Below are positions 8,667-17,048 of a stretch of DNA of 64,000 nucleotides, in pieces (position 1 is the first letter of the stretch; each line of letters starts with the position of its first letter). A program made the position numbers and the translations under genes. This DNA is from Pseudolabrys sp. Root1462. GTDB lineage: Bacteria; Pseudomonadota; Alphaproteobacteria; Rhizobiales; Xanthobacteraceae. Location: the NCBI RefSeq assembly GCF_001426945.1, contig NZ_LMFS01000001.1, positions 2,536,609-2,600,608 of the forward strand. Reading direction: 5' to 3'. Below the pieces are notes generated by a model. It did not search any database, was not told where the DNA came from, and saw only the letters and a list, made by a program, of their open reading frames with translations.

Positions 8667-9611
8667 ATGAAGCTGCAGCAGCTACGTTATGTCGTGGAGA
8701 TCGTGCGGCACGGCAATCATCTTTCGGCGGCTGCAGAAGCGCTCAACACATCCCAGCCCGGCGTCAGCCGTCAGATCCAGCTTCTCGAGCTGGATCTCGG
8801 CTTCGAAATTTTCCAGCGCACACGCAACAGGATCATCGGCATTACCGAGCCGGGCAAGCTGGTGCTCGCCATCGCGCAACGGGTGACGACCGACATTGCC
8901 GCCCTGCGCTCGCTCAAGAGCGACATGAATTCCGGCAACCGCGGCACGCTCACGATCGGCACGACCCACACCCAGGCCCGCTACGTCCTGCCCGCTGTCG
9001 TCGAGCGGTTCATCAAGGGCTATCCGCAGGTGCACCTGACACTGAAGCAAGGCGACCCCGAGGAGATCTGCGCCCTGGTTGAATCGGGCGATGCCGACAT
9101 CGCGGTCGGTACCGAAACCATGCGCGAGTTCCCGGGTCTCGTGCAACTGCCGTGCTTCGAGCTGCCGCGGTCGATCATCGCGCCCAAGGGCCATCCGCTG
9201 CTCAGCATCCCCGAACTGACCATCGAGGAGATCGCGAAATATCCGATCATCACCTACGACACCCGCTACAGCGGCCGCTGGAAGGTGATGAAGGTGTTCA
9301 GGGATGCAGGGATCGAGCCGAAGGTCAGCCTCAGCGGCATCGACGCCGATGTCTGCAAAACCTATGTCGAGAAAGGCCTCGGCATCGCGATCCTGACGAC
9401 CGTGACGTACGATCAGGAGCGCGACGTCGGTCTCTCGGCGCGCGATGCCAGCCACCTGTTCCCCGGCAGCATGATCAAGGTGTCGCTGCGGCCCAACGTC
9501 TATCTGCGGCCGTTCCTCGTCGACTTCGTCCATGCCATCGCGCCGCAGATCACCATGACGGTGCTGCGCGACGCGCTGCGCGAGGCACCGGCGCGCGCCG
9601 GCATGTACTGA
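8667..9611 (+). CDS. LysR-family regulator of the CysB/Cbl type
   Basis: 314-aa regulator starting MKLQQLRYVVEIVRHG, as CysB does. Residues 1-60 are the LysR winged helix (LNTSQPGVSRQIQLLE). The effector domain carries TTHTQARY at 99-106, so T100, T102 and Q103, the anion-binding residues of CysB, are in the same places. GIDADVCKTYVEKGLGI matches the second half of the CysB pocket. CysB and Cbl respond to acetylserine or sulfate-type ligands, but here the gene is divergent from a carboxylate catabolic set with no sulfur genes nearby, so the ligand may differ (inference). It is convergent with the enolase-superfamily gene, 12 nt between stops. Confidence 0.88.
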   Translation: MKLQQLRYVVEIVRHGNHLSAAAEALNTSQPGVSRQIQLLELDLGFEIFQRTRNRIIGITEPGKLVLAIAQRVTTDIAALRSLKSDMNSGNRGTLTIGTTHTQARYVLPAVVERFIKGYPQVHLTLKQGDPEEICALVESGDADIAVGTETMREFPGLVQLPCFELPRSIIAPKGHPLLSIPELTIEEIAKYPIITYDTRYSGRWKVMKVFRDAGIEPKVSLSGIDADVCKTYVEKGLGIAILTTVTYDQERDVGLSARDASHLFPGSMIKVSLRPNVYLRPFLVDFVHAIAPQITMTVLRDALREAPARAGMY

Positions 9612-9623
9612 TCGTCAGCTTCC

Positions 9624-10796
9624 TCAGGCCTCGACGACGCTGGTCTGCAGCGTCATGCGCTCGAGCGCCTTTTCGTCAAGCGTGAGCCCGAGACCCGGTC
9701 CGGTCGGTACGGTGACGGCGCCGTCGCGGATCGTCATCGCGCCGTCGGCGACCAGCGGATCGGGACCCATCGTGCCGACACCGAAGATGAACTCCGCGGC
9801 GCCGAAGGTGCGCTTTGCCGGCACGGTAGCGCAGAAGTGGGCCGATGCCGCGGCCTCGAACTGCGAAGCGACAGCGAGGCCACCGCAGTTCAACTGGATG
9901 CCGTTCGCTTCGGCGATGGCCGCGATCTTGCGCGCCGGCAGCAGGCCGCCGACCTTGTAGAGCTTGATGCAGAACACATCGACCGCGCGGGCCGCAGCCA
10001 ATTCGGCGGCATCCTGAATCGTGAACAGGCTCTCGTCCGCCATCACTGGCACGCCGTCGGCCTTGGCGCGGATTTCCGCCATGCCGCGGACGTCGCGCCT
10101 CAGGATGGGCTGTTCGATATAGCCGAGATTGAAGGGCCGGAAGCCCGCCATGGCGCTGATCGACTCCGCAACGGTCCAGCCCGTATTCGGATCGACACCG
10201 ATCACGATGTCGTTGCCCACCGCGCGGCGCACCGCCTCGAAATTGGCGACGTCGCGCCGCCAGCCGCCCTTGCCGGCGGCCTTCAGGCACAGCACCTTGA
10301 CGCCGTATTCCTCGACGGCGCGCCGCGCTTCCGCGATCATGGTCTCGACGTCATCAGCGAGGCTGACCGACCATTCGAGCGGGATCACCGGCTGGCAGCA
10401 GCCGCCGATCAACGCATGAATGGGCACACCGCGCGCCTTGCCGAGCGCATCGTGCATGGCGATGTCGAGCACGGCCCGCGCCGCCGGATTGCCGGCCAGC
10501 CGCGACGTGAGCAGTTCATCCGTCGCTTCCATGTCGCTCAGTTTGCGGCCCAGGAGCAGCGGCCCGTAGACCTCGCGGATCGCGGCAACGACGCTATGGA
10601 CGGTATCGGCGACGAAGTGGCCGGGGCTGATCGGACGAATCTGGCCGCAGCCGACAACGCCATCGGCGAAGATGCGGACGAACACCGGCTTGCCGAGCAG
10701 CTGGCCGGCCGGACCCGTGTCGTAGCTGCCGCTGGAGAACGTGCGCTTCAGGCGCACGGGCATCTCAACAACGCGGATTTCGATGCGATCGATCAT
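9624..10796 (-). CDS. Mandelate racemase/muconate lactonizing enzyme family protein (enolase superfamily)
   Basis: 390-aa protein starting MIDRIEIRVVEMPV. Metal ligands are visible at D202 (GVDPNTGW), E228 (YIEQP) and D254/E255 (MADES). Catalytic lysines are K172 at the end of the second barrel strand and K278 or K281 on the sixth (CIKLYKVGGL), the MLE-subgroup arrangement. The usual KxK on strand two is replaced by CxK (C170-L-K172). Such enzymes abstract a proton alpha to a carboxylate and perform cycloisomerisation, racemisation or dehydration. The ATG at 10796 is used because the N-terminal domain begins there; codons further upstream give arginine-rich, non-native sequence. It follows the GMC oxidoreductase by 31 nt, likely in one operon. 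Confidence 0.88.
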   Translation of the reverse strand: MIDRIEIRVVEMPVRLKRTFSSGSYDTGPAGQLLGKPVFVRIFADGVVGCGQIRPISPGHFVADTVHSVVAAIREVYGPLLLGRKLSDMEATDELLTSRLAGNPAARAVLDIAMHDALGKARGVPIHALIGGCCQPVIPLEWSVSLADDVETMIAEARRAVEEYGVKVLCLKAAGKGGWRRDVANFEAVRRAVGNDIVIGVDPNTGWTVAESISAMAGFRPFNLGYIEQPILRRDVRGMAEIRAKADGVPVMADESLFTIQDAAELAAARAVDVFCIKLYKVGGLLPARKIAAIAEANGIQLNCGGLAVASQFEAAASAHFCATVPAKRTFGAAEFIFGVGTMGPDPLVADGAMTIRDGAVTVPTGPGLGLTLDEKALERMTLQTSVVEA

Positions 10797-10827
10797 GTAG
10801 GTCGTTCCGTCTGCGTCGCGTCCGGCC

Positions 10828-12495
10828 TCATGCGGCCCGCGCCGAGGGGCTCTGCCCCCGGTTCGACCACGCATGCTTGATGATGTCGGCCGCCTTCTCG
10901 CCGAGCGCGATGGTGGGCGCGTTGGTATTCGACGACGGGATCGTCGGGAACACCGACGAGTCGGCGACACGCAGGCCATCGACACCATGCACCCGCAGCT
11001 CGGAATCGACGACGCTGTCGGATGCATCGCGGCCCATCATGCAACTGCCGACCACGTGCCAGGTCGTCTGCGTCGTTTCGCGGATGTAGTGCATCAATTG
11101 CTCGTCGGTCACGACAGCGTCACTCGGCCGCGTCTCGCGCACGATCAGCTTCTGCAGACTCGGAAACGAGGCCACCCGACGCACCGCCTTGATGCCGGCG
11201 AGCAGCACCTGCGCATCCTCGGGATTGTCGAGATACTTCGGATTGATCTTCGGGAAAGCCAGCGGATCGGGCGAGGAAATGTGCACCCAGCCGCGCGATT
11301 TCGGCTTCAGCGCCATAACGCCGACGGTGAAACCGGAATGCGGGTCGAGCCCGTCCTGCGGGCGGCGCGCATAGCGGTCCTTGCCGGAGAAGGGCTGGAG
11401 CTGAATCTTCAGGTCGGGCGACGTCTCATCCGGCCGGCTGCGCATCACGGTGTGTGCTGTGGCCGAACAGATCGACAGCAGCCCTTTGCCCTGGAACAGG
11501 TATTTCAGACCCTCGCGCACCTTGACGACGGGGCTTTGCAGCACATCGTTGATGGTGATCGGCTGGGCGCATTCGAACGTTAGCCGGGTGTTGGGATGAT
11601 CCTGCAGGCCCTCGCCCACGGACGGCAGGGCACTGATCACGTCGATGCCGTTCGACTTCAGCAACTGCGGATCGCCGATGCCTGACAATTCGAGCAGCTT
11701 CGGCGACTGGATCGGCCCGGCGGAGATGATCACTTCTTTCTTCGCCAATACCTTCTGCAGGCCGCCACCACGGTGGATTTCGACGCCCGTGGCGCGTCCG
11801 CCTTCGATCAGAACCCGCGTGACTTGCGTGTCGGTCCAGACCGTCAGGTTCGTCCGCCCTTGAAACGGCCGCAGGTATCCTGCCGCCGAACTCGACCGGT
11901 AACCGCGGCGGGTCGAATACTGGAGGTAAGCGGCGCCCTCGTAGTGGCCGTCATTATAGTCTTCAACCACCGGGAAGCCGGCCTCGCGGCACGCTTCAAC
12001 GTAACCGTCGGCAAGCGGGTCGAAATTCTTCAGGCTGGTCACGCCAATCGGGCCGTTCTTACCGCGCGTCGCCGGATCGCCGGGGGCGTAGCTCTCCATG
12101 CGCTTGAAGTAAGGCAGCATGTCCGCCCAGCCCCAGCCGGTGACGCCCATCTCCGACCAGGAATCGTACACCGCCGGATCGCCGCGCACATAGACATTGC
12201 CGTTGATCGAGCTCGAGCCGCCGAGCACGCGGCCGCGGGTCCACAATTGGGTGCGGTCATTCAGCGCAGTCTGCGGCTCGGTCACGAACGGCCAGGTGAA
12301 TTTCGGATCCTTGAGCAGGTTCACCACCATCAGCGGGATCTTGATGTTGATGCTGTCGTCCTTGCCGCCCGCTTCGATCAGCAGCACCCGAGCGAAGTCG
12401 TCCTCGGACAATCTGTTCGCGAGGGCGCAACCCGCGGATCCGGCCCCGATCACGATGAAATCGAACTCCGCTTCGGTGGTCGCTCTGTCCGGCAC
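10828..12495 (-). CDS. GMC-family FAD oxidoreductase (choline dehydrogenase-like)
   Basis: 555-aa flavoprotein. The N-terminal FAD motif is [15 protein letters not shown], the first GMC signature includes [18 protein letters not shown], the second is [15 protein letters not shown], and the catalytic pair is His in [12 protein letters not shown] with Asn in PSSNTNAP. The family oxidises primary or secondary alcohols to aldehydes or ketones. The start is a GTG at 12495 with GGAGAGGGA upstream. First gene of a minus-strand pair with the enolase-superfamily enzyme and divergent from the cyclase-family gene. It could feed a ketone to the monooxygenase encoded 5 kb away, which is only inference. 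Confidence 0.93.
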   Translation of the reverse strand: MPDRATTEAEFDFIVIGAGSAGCALANRLSEDDFARVLLIEAGGKDDSINIKIPLMVVNLLKDPKFTWPFVTEPQTALNDRTQLWTRGRVLGGSSSINGNVYVRGDPAVYDSWSEMGVTGWGWADMLPYFKRMESYAPGDPATRGKNGPIGVTSLKNFDPLADGYVEACREAGFPVVEDYNDGHYEGAAYLQYSTRRGYRSSSAAGYLRPFQGRTNLTVWTDTQVTRVLIEGGRATGVEIHRGGGLQKVLAKKEVIISAGPIQSPKLLELSGIGDPQLLKSNGIDVISALPSVGEGLQDHPNTRLTFECAQPITINDVLQSPVVKVREGLKYLFQGKGLLSICSATAHTVMRSRPDETSPDLKIQLQPFSGKDRYARRPQDGLDPHSGFTVGVMALKPKSRGWVHISSPDPLAFPKINPKYLDNPEDAQVLLAGIKAVRRVASFPSLQKLIVRETRPSDAVVTDEQLMHYIRETTQTTWHVVGSCMMGRDASDSVVDSELRVHGVDGLRVADSSVFPTIPSSNTNAPTIALGEKAADIIKHAWSNRGQSPSARAA

Positions 12496-12747
12496 TCGTT
12501 GTCCCTCTCCGCTCGAGATCGGCGCGTGGCTCGCCAGATTGTTGTTCTAGTGGCCTTTGGCCATGCCGCACAATAATGAATAGTGACGCGAAGATACGCC
12601 CAACGCATACTCAATGGCGCCCAACACCAATGCGTCGCCGATTGCATAACGCGCCGGCATCCTCACCACGGAAACAGTATTAGCTCGCCTCTTACCGAGC
12701 CTCTTAGCTAGCGGCAGCGTCGCAGCACGCAACGCGGGAGGATAACG
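12496..12747. promoter_or_regulatory. Divergent intergenic region with direct and inverted repeats
   Basis: 252 bases between the divergent GMC and cyclase genes. GCCTCTTA occurs twice, at 12687-12694 and 12699-12706, with a 12-nt period, and TAGCT (12681-12685) with AGCTA (12706-12710) forms an outer inverted repeat. The cluster sits about 40 nt upstream of the cyclase start and could be a regulator site. GGGAGGATA at 12737-12745 is the cyclase gene's ribosome binding site. Confidence 0.3.
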
Positions 12748-13485
12748 ATGTGCGAAACCTGCGCCACGAGTGGCACCGGATGGCTCGGCTGGATTCCATT
12801 GCCGGAGCGCAAAGCCGGCCAGGCGCTGGGACCGTGGACCGAACTTTCCTATCCGATCAGCCCCGACCTGCCCTGCGCTTCGATTTTTGCGCGGCCATCC
12901 CTCTCGCTGCTGCGCGAAATGCCGAAGGACCCGTTCAACGTAACGGAACTGCGCATGGTCGTTCATGCCGGGACCCACGTCGATTCCCCGCGACATTATT
13001 ATCTCGACGGCCCCGCATTCGATGACATCCCGTTCGACCGGCTGAATGGGCCGGGCGTGGTGTGGCGGCTAGACCCTGGACCCGATGAGGTAATCGGTGT
13101 CGGGGATCTCGAAAAATGCCGGCCCGAGCTGCGGCCCGGCGATATCCTGGCGCTCGATACGGGCTGGGCCGGCCGGTTCGGCGACGACAGCTACGACCGG
13201 CATCCGAGCCTGTCACCCGAGGCGGCGGTCTGGCTCGCGGAGCGGCAGATCAAGATGCTCGCCTGCGACTTTGCGACGCCGGATCTTGTCTATCACCTGC
13301 GGCCCGCCGGATTTAACTGGCCGGTGCATCGCACACTGCTCAGCCGCGGCATTCTGATTTGCGAGCACCTGAGGGGACACGCGCCCCTCGCCGGCCGGTA
13401 CGTCGAGTTCATGTTCGGTGCATTGCCCATCGCGGGCTCGGACGGTGCACCTGCGCGTGTGGTGGCGAGACTAGTCGAATCCTGA
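12748..13485 (+). CDS. Cyclase-family metal-dependent hydrolase (kynurenine formamidase-like)
   Basis: 245-aa member of the putative cyclase family (PF04199). The family's metal-binding motif HxGTHxDxPxH is present as HAGTHVDSPRH at 73-83, and the second conserved block is VRLAERQIK-like followed by ACDFATPD. Members hydrolyse formamides, lactones or related cyclic compounds with Zn or Mn. A CxxC at the N-terminus (C2, C5) is unusual but may be unimportant. The gene starts with a good GGGAGGATA site and precedes the liv-monooxygenase operon by about 205 nt. A role opening the lactone made by the monooxygenase is an attractive inference, not shown. Confidence 0.82.
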   Translation: MCETCATSGTGWLGWIPLPERKAGQALGPWTELSYPISPDLPCASIFARPSLSLLREMPKDPFNVTELRMVVHAGTHVDSPRHYYLDGPAFDDIPFDRLNGPGVVWRLDPGPDEVIGVGDLEKCRPELRPGDILALDTGWAGRFGDDSYDRHPSLSPEAAVWLAERQIKMLACDFATPDLVYHLRPAGFNWPVHRTLLSRGILICEHLRGHAPLAGRYVEFMFGALPIAGSDGAPARVVARLVES

Positions 13486-13690
13486 GTGCATCCGACTTCC
13501 AGGATACTCGCTGGTTATCATCGGGTACGAAATAGCATTGTTCCGGCGATTATCGCGTCACTAGCATCTCATTCAGCGAATTCGGCTCCCGGCCTTCCTC
13601 GTCGGTAGACCCCCAGAAAAACAGGTCTTCGGCATCCGCCGCGTGCGGAACCGAAAGAGAAAACGCTTGCGAAGGGAGGAGCGCAACCGA

Positions 13691-14449
13691 ATGTCGGACA
13701 AGAATTACGCGTTGCAGCTCGATGGCCTGAGCAAGCGCTTCGGACACTTCCTCGCGGTCAACAATGTCAGCCTCAATGTCCGGGAGTTCGGCATCCACGG
13801 CATTATCGGACCGAATGGCGCGGGCAAGACGACGGTCTTCAATCTGCTCACCAAATTCCTGTCGCCGACCTCCGGTACCATCCGGTTTCAGGGCAAGGAC
13901 ATCACCGCGCTCCCGCCGGTCGCGGTCGCGCGGCAAGGGATCGTCCGCTCGTTCCAGATTTCGGCCGTCTTTCCCAATCTGACCGTGCTGCAGAACATCG
14001 AGGTGGCGCTGCAGCGCCAGGCCGGACTCGCCAGCCAGTTCTGGCGTTCACGCCAGGTGCTCGGCCGGCTGCGCGAGCGCGCCTTTGAACTGCTGCGCGC
14101 CGTCAAGCTCGAGAAATTCGCCGGCGTCGAGGCGAAGTCGCTGCCCTACGGCCGCAAGCGCACGCTCGAGATCGCCACGACGCTGGCCATGGAGCCGAAG
14201 CTGCTGCTGCTCGACGAGCCGATGGCCGGCGTCGGCCACGAGGACATCGCCAGCATCAGCGAACTGATCCGCTCGCTGGCCGATCGTCACGCCATCATCA
14301 TGATCGAGCACAACCTGTCGGTGGTCGCCACGATCTGCGACCAGATCACCGTGCTGGCGCGCGGCGAGGTAATCGCCGAAGGCCCCTATGCCGAGGTGAG
14401 CAAAAATCCCGCCGTGCGCGAAGCCTATATCGGAGGCGCCGATGCGTAA
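13691..14449 (+). CDS. livG: Branched-chain amino acid-type ABC transporter ATP-binding protein LivG
   Basis: 252-aa ATPase of the HAAT family. Walker A is GPNGAGKTT, the Q-loop region and Walker B LLLLDEPMAG are intact, and the C-terminal GxVIAEGPYAEV is typical of LivG. The ABC signature is a variant, LPYGRKRTLEIA, in place of LSYGQQR. The ATG at 13691 is chosen over one at 13643 because GGGAGGAG lies 9 nt upstream and the upstream codons are arginine-rich. It overlaps livF by 8 nt and opens an operon running to 21513. The solute need not be an amino acid, since HAAT systems also import aromatic and alicyclic acids and amides. Confidence 0.92.
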   Translation: MSDKNYALQLDGLSKRFGHFLAVNNVSLNVREFGIHGIIGPNGAGKTTVFNLLTKFLSPTSGTIRFQGKDITALPPVAVARQGIVRSFQISAVFPNLTVLQNIEVALQRQAGLASQFWRSRQVLGRLRERAFELLRAVKLEKFAGVEAKSLPYGRKRTLEIATTLAMEPKLLLLDEPMAGVGHEDIASISELIRSLADRHAIIMIEHNLSVVATICDQITVLARGEVIAEGPYAEVSKNPAVREAYIGGADA

Positions 14450-15149
14450 CCCGCCGGCGCTCGACGTTGAGAACCTGCACGCCTGGTATGGCGAGAGCCA
14501 TGTTCTGCATGGGCTGTCTCTCACCGTCGGTGAAGGCGAGACCGTTGCCCTGATCGGCCGCAATGGCGTCGGCAAATCGACGCTGATGCGCTCGATTGTC
14601 GGCATCCTGCCGACCCGCAAGGGCAGCATTCGCGTCTGGGGCGCGGATGCGATCGCGACCAAGCCGCATCGCATCGCCCAGCTCGGCCTCGGCTATGTGC
14701 CGGAGGAGCGTGGCATCTACGCCTCGCTGACGGTGTATGAAAATCTCGTCCTGCCGCTGGTGCTGTCGGACCGCGGCATGAGCACCGACGAGATCTTTGA
14801 GCTGTTTCCCAATCTCAAGGAACGCCGCGCCAGCCTGGGCGGCCAGCTCTCCGGCGGCGAGCAGCAGATGCTGGCCATCGCCCGCATCCTCTATGCCGGC
14901 GCGCGGCTGATGCTGCTCGACGAGCCGACCGAGGGCCTGGCGCCGGTCATCGTGCAGAAGATCGGCGAGGTCATTCAGATCCTGAAGAAGAAGGGCATCT
15001 CGATCCTGATTGCCGAACAGAACCTGCATTTTGCGGGCCGCATCGCCGACCGCTTCTATCTCATCAACGAAGGCCGGGTGACCGCGGCGCTCGATCGCGA
15101 CGAATTCCTGGCGTCGCGCGAGCGCGTCGAAGTGTCGGTCGGAGTGTGA
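14442..15149 (+). CDS. livF: Branched-chain amino acid-type ABC transporter ATP-binding protein LivF
   Basis: 235-aa ATPase with Walker A GRNGVGKST, signature LSGGEQQMLAIAR, Walker B LMLLDEPTEGLAP and the LivF-type C-terminus. It forms the cytoplasmic motor with LivG. It overlaps livG by 8 nt and precedes livH by 4 nt, so the cassette is translationally coupled. Nothing unusual in length or motifs. Confidence 0.94.
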   Translation: MRNPPALDVENLHAWYGESHVLHGLSLTVGEGETVALIGRNGVGKSTLMRSIVGILPTRKGSIRVWGADAIATKPHRIAQLGLGYVPEERGIYASLTVYENLVLPLVLSDRGMSTDEIFELFPNLKERRASLGGQLSGGEQQMLAIARILYAGARLMLLDEPTEGLAPVIVQKIGEVIQILKKKGISILIAEQNLHFAGRIADRFYLINEGRVTAALDRDEFLASRERVEVSVGV

Positions 15150-15153
15150 CGGC

Positions 15154-16038
15154 ATGAACGATCTCTTCAACGCCCTCCTCCCGCAGTTCTTTCTCGGACT
15201 GGTCAACGGCTCCATCTACGCGCTGCTCAGCGTCGGCCTGACCGTGATCTTCGGCCTGCTGCGCATCGTCAATTTCGTTCACGGCGCCCAGTTCATGGTC
15301 GGCGCCTTCCTGTCATACCTGCTGCTCGTCTATTTCGGCATCGGCTTCTGGTGGTCGCTGGTCATCGCGCCGCTGGTCGTCGGCCTCGCCTCCGCAGCCA
15401 TCGAGCGCACGATGATCTCGCGCCTCTACAACATCGACCACATGTACGGGCTGCTGTTCACTTTGGGGCTGACGCTCGTCCTCGAAGGGCTGTTCCGCTA
15501 CTGGTTCGGCTCGGCCGGCCGCGCCTATGTGGTGCCGGAATCGCTGTCCGGTGTCGTCAATCTCGGCTTCATGTATTTCCCGCGCTACCGGCTGTTCGTC
15601 GTGGTCGCGTCCGTGGTGCTGTGCCTCGGCACCTGGCTGCTGATCGAGCGGACCCGCGCCGGCTCCTATCTCAGGGCCGCGCATGAAAATCCGCAGTTGC
15701 TGCGCACCTTCGGCATCAACGTGTCGCTGCTGCTGACCGCGACCTACGCCTTCGGCGCGGCGCTTGCCGCCGTCGCCGGCACACTCGCGGCGCCGATCTA
15801 CCAGGTCGGCCCCTTCATGGGCACGCATATCATGGTGGTCGTGTTTGCGATCGTCGTTATCGGCGGCATGGGATCGGTTAAGGGCACCATCGCCGCCTCG
15901 TTCCTGCTCGGCATCGCCGAGACCGTGACCAAGATTGCCTTCCCGCAAGCCGCCAGCATGGCCGTTTTCGTCATCATGGCGGCGCTGCTCGTGCTTCGGC
16001 CCGAAGGCCTGTTCGGCCGCCAGGAGTCGACGCGATGA
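15154..16038 (+). CDS. livH: Branched-chain amino acid-type ABC transporter permease LivH
   Basis: 294-aa inner-membrane permease with about eight hydrophobic helices. The N-terminal GLVNGSIYALLSVGLTVIFG followed by GLLRIVNFVHGAQFM is the LivH hallmark, and GGMGSVKGTIAASFLLG near the C-terminus is the conserved cytoplasmic loop that contacts the ATPases. Start ATG at 15154 follows livF by 4 nt. Overlaps livM by ATGA. Confidence 0.94.
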   Translation: MNDLFNALLPQFFLGLVNGSIYALLSVGLTVIFGLLRIVNFVHGAQFMVGAFLSYLLLVYFGIGFWWSLVIAPLVVGLASAAIERTMISRLYNIDHMYGLLFTLGLTLVLEGLFRYWFGSAGRAYVVPESLSGVVNLGFMYFPRYRLFVVVASVVLCLGTWLLIERTRAGSYLRAAHENPQLLRTFGINVSLLLTATYAFGAALAAVAGTLAAPIYQVGPFMGTHIMVVVFAIVVIGGMGSVKGTIAASFLLGIAETVTKIAFPQAASMAVFVIMAALLVLRPEGLFGRQESTR

Positions 16039-17048
16039 CCACGACCTTCGAGCCGAACACGATCACGACAACGCCGAAGCGCACGACGACCATCTCCCGG
16101 CGTCTGCCGGCCGTGGGAGTCGTGGCATTGCTGATCCTGGCGCTGGTCGCGCCTTACTACTTCTATCCCTTCCTGCTGATGAAGCTGATGTGCATGGCGC
16201 TGATGGCGGCGTCGTTCAACCTGCTGTTCGGTTATGGCGGCATGCTGTCATTCGGCCATGCCGCCTTCATCGGCAGCGCCGCCTATATCGCCGGCTACGC
16301 CGCCAAGGAAATGCACCTGTCGCCGATCCTCGCCATCATTCTCGGCATGGCGGCGGCCACGGTGGTCGGCTGGCTGTTCGGCCTTGTCGCCATCCGCCGA
16401 CGCGGCATCCAGTTCGCGATGATCACGCTGGCGCTCGCCCAATTGGTCTACTTCATTTTCCTGCAGGCGCCGTTCACCCACGGCGAAGACGGCCTGCAGG
16501 ACATTCCACGCGGCACCGTGCTCGGCTTCCTCAATCTGGGGAACAGCCTGACGATGTACTATTTCATCCTCGCCTTCACGGTCGCGGGCTTCCTGTTCGT
16601 CTACCGGATGGTCAACTCGCCCTTCGGCCAGGTTGTCATCGCCATCCGCGACAACGAAGCGCGCGCCACCTCCCTCGGCTACAATGTCCACGGCTACAAG
16701 CTCGCCGTGCTGATGATCGCGGCGGCGATCGCCGGCCTCGGCGGCGCCCTCAAGGCGTTGCTGTTCCAGATCGCCACGCTGAATGACGCCACCTATCTCG
16801 CCTCGACCGAAGTCGTGATCGTCGCCGTCGTCGGCGGCATCGGCACCATGGTCGGCCCGATCGCCGGAGCGGCGGCGGTGGTCGGGCTCGACTGGTTCTT
16901 CGCCGAGAGCGAATTCCCGGTGATGGTCATTAATGGCCTCGTCTTCATGGCCTGCGTGCTCCTGTTCCGACAGGGCATCGTCGGCACAATCGCGGCCGCG
17001 TTCGAGAAGCGGCGCGCGCAAGGCACAGAGGAATCCAAGGATGCTTGA
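16035..17048 (+). CDS. livM: Branched-chain amino acid-type ABC transporter permease LivM
   Basis: 337-aa permease. About the first 30 residues are a polar, threonine-rich cytoplasmic tail, followed by some nine membrane segments. LLFGYGGMLSFGHAAFIG, the RRRGIQFAMITLA segment and AIRDNEARATSLGYNV are LivM hallmarks. It overlaps livH by 4 nt and the monooxygenase gene by 8 nt, so the transporter and the enzyme are tightly coupled. This coupling supports a model in which the imported compound is the monooxygenase substrate or its precursor. Confidence 0.94.
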   Translation: MTTTFEPNTITTTPKRTTTISRRLPAVGVVALLILALVAPYYFYPFLLMKLMCMALMAASFNLLFGYGGMLSFGHAAFIGSAAYIAGYAAKEMHLSPILAIILGMAAATVVGWLFGLVAIRRRGIQFAMITLALAQLVYFIFLQAPFTHGEDGLQDIPRGTVLGFLNLGNSLTMYYFILAFTVAGFLFVYRMVNSPFGQVVIAIRDNEARATSLGYNVHGYKLAVLMIAAAIAGLGGALKALLFQIATLNDATYLASTEVVIVAVVGGIGTMVGPIAGAAAVVGLDWFFAESEFPVMVINGLVFMACVLLFRQGIVGTIAAAFEKRRAQGTEESKDA

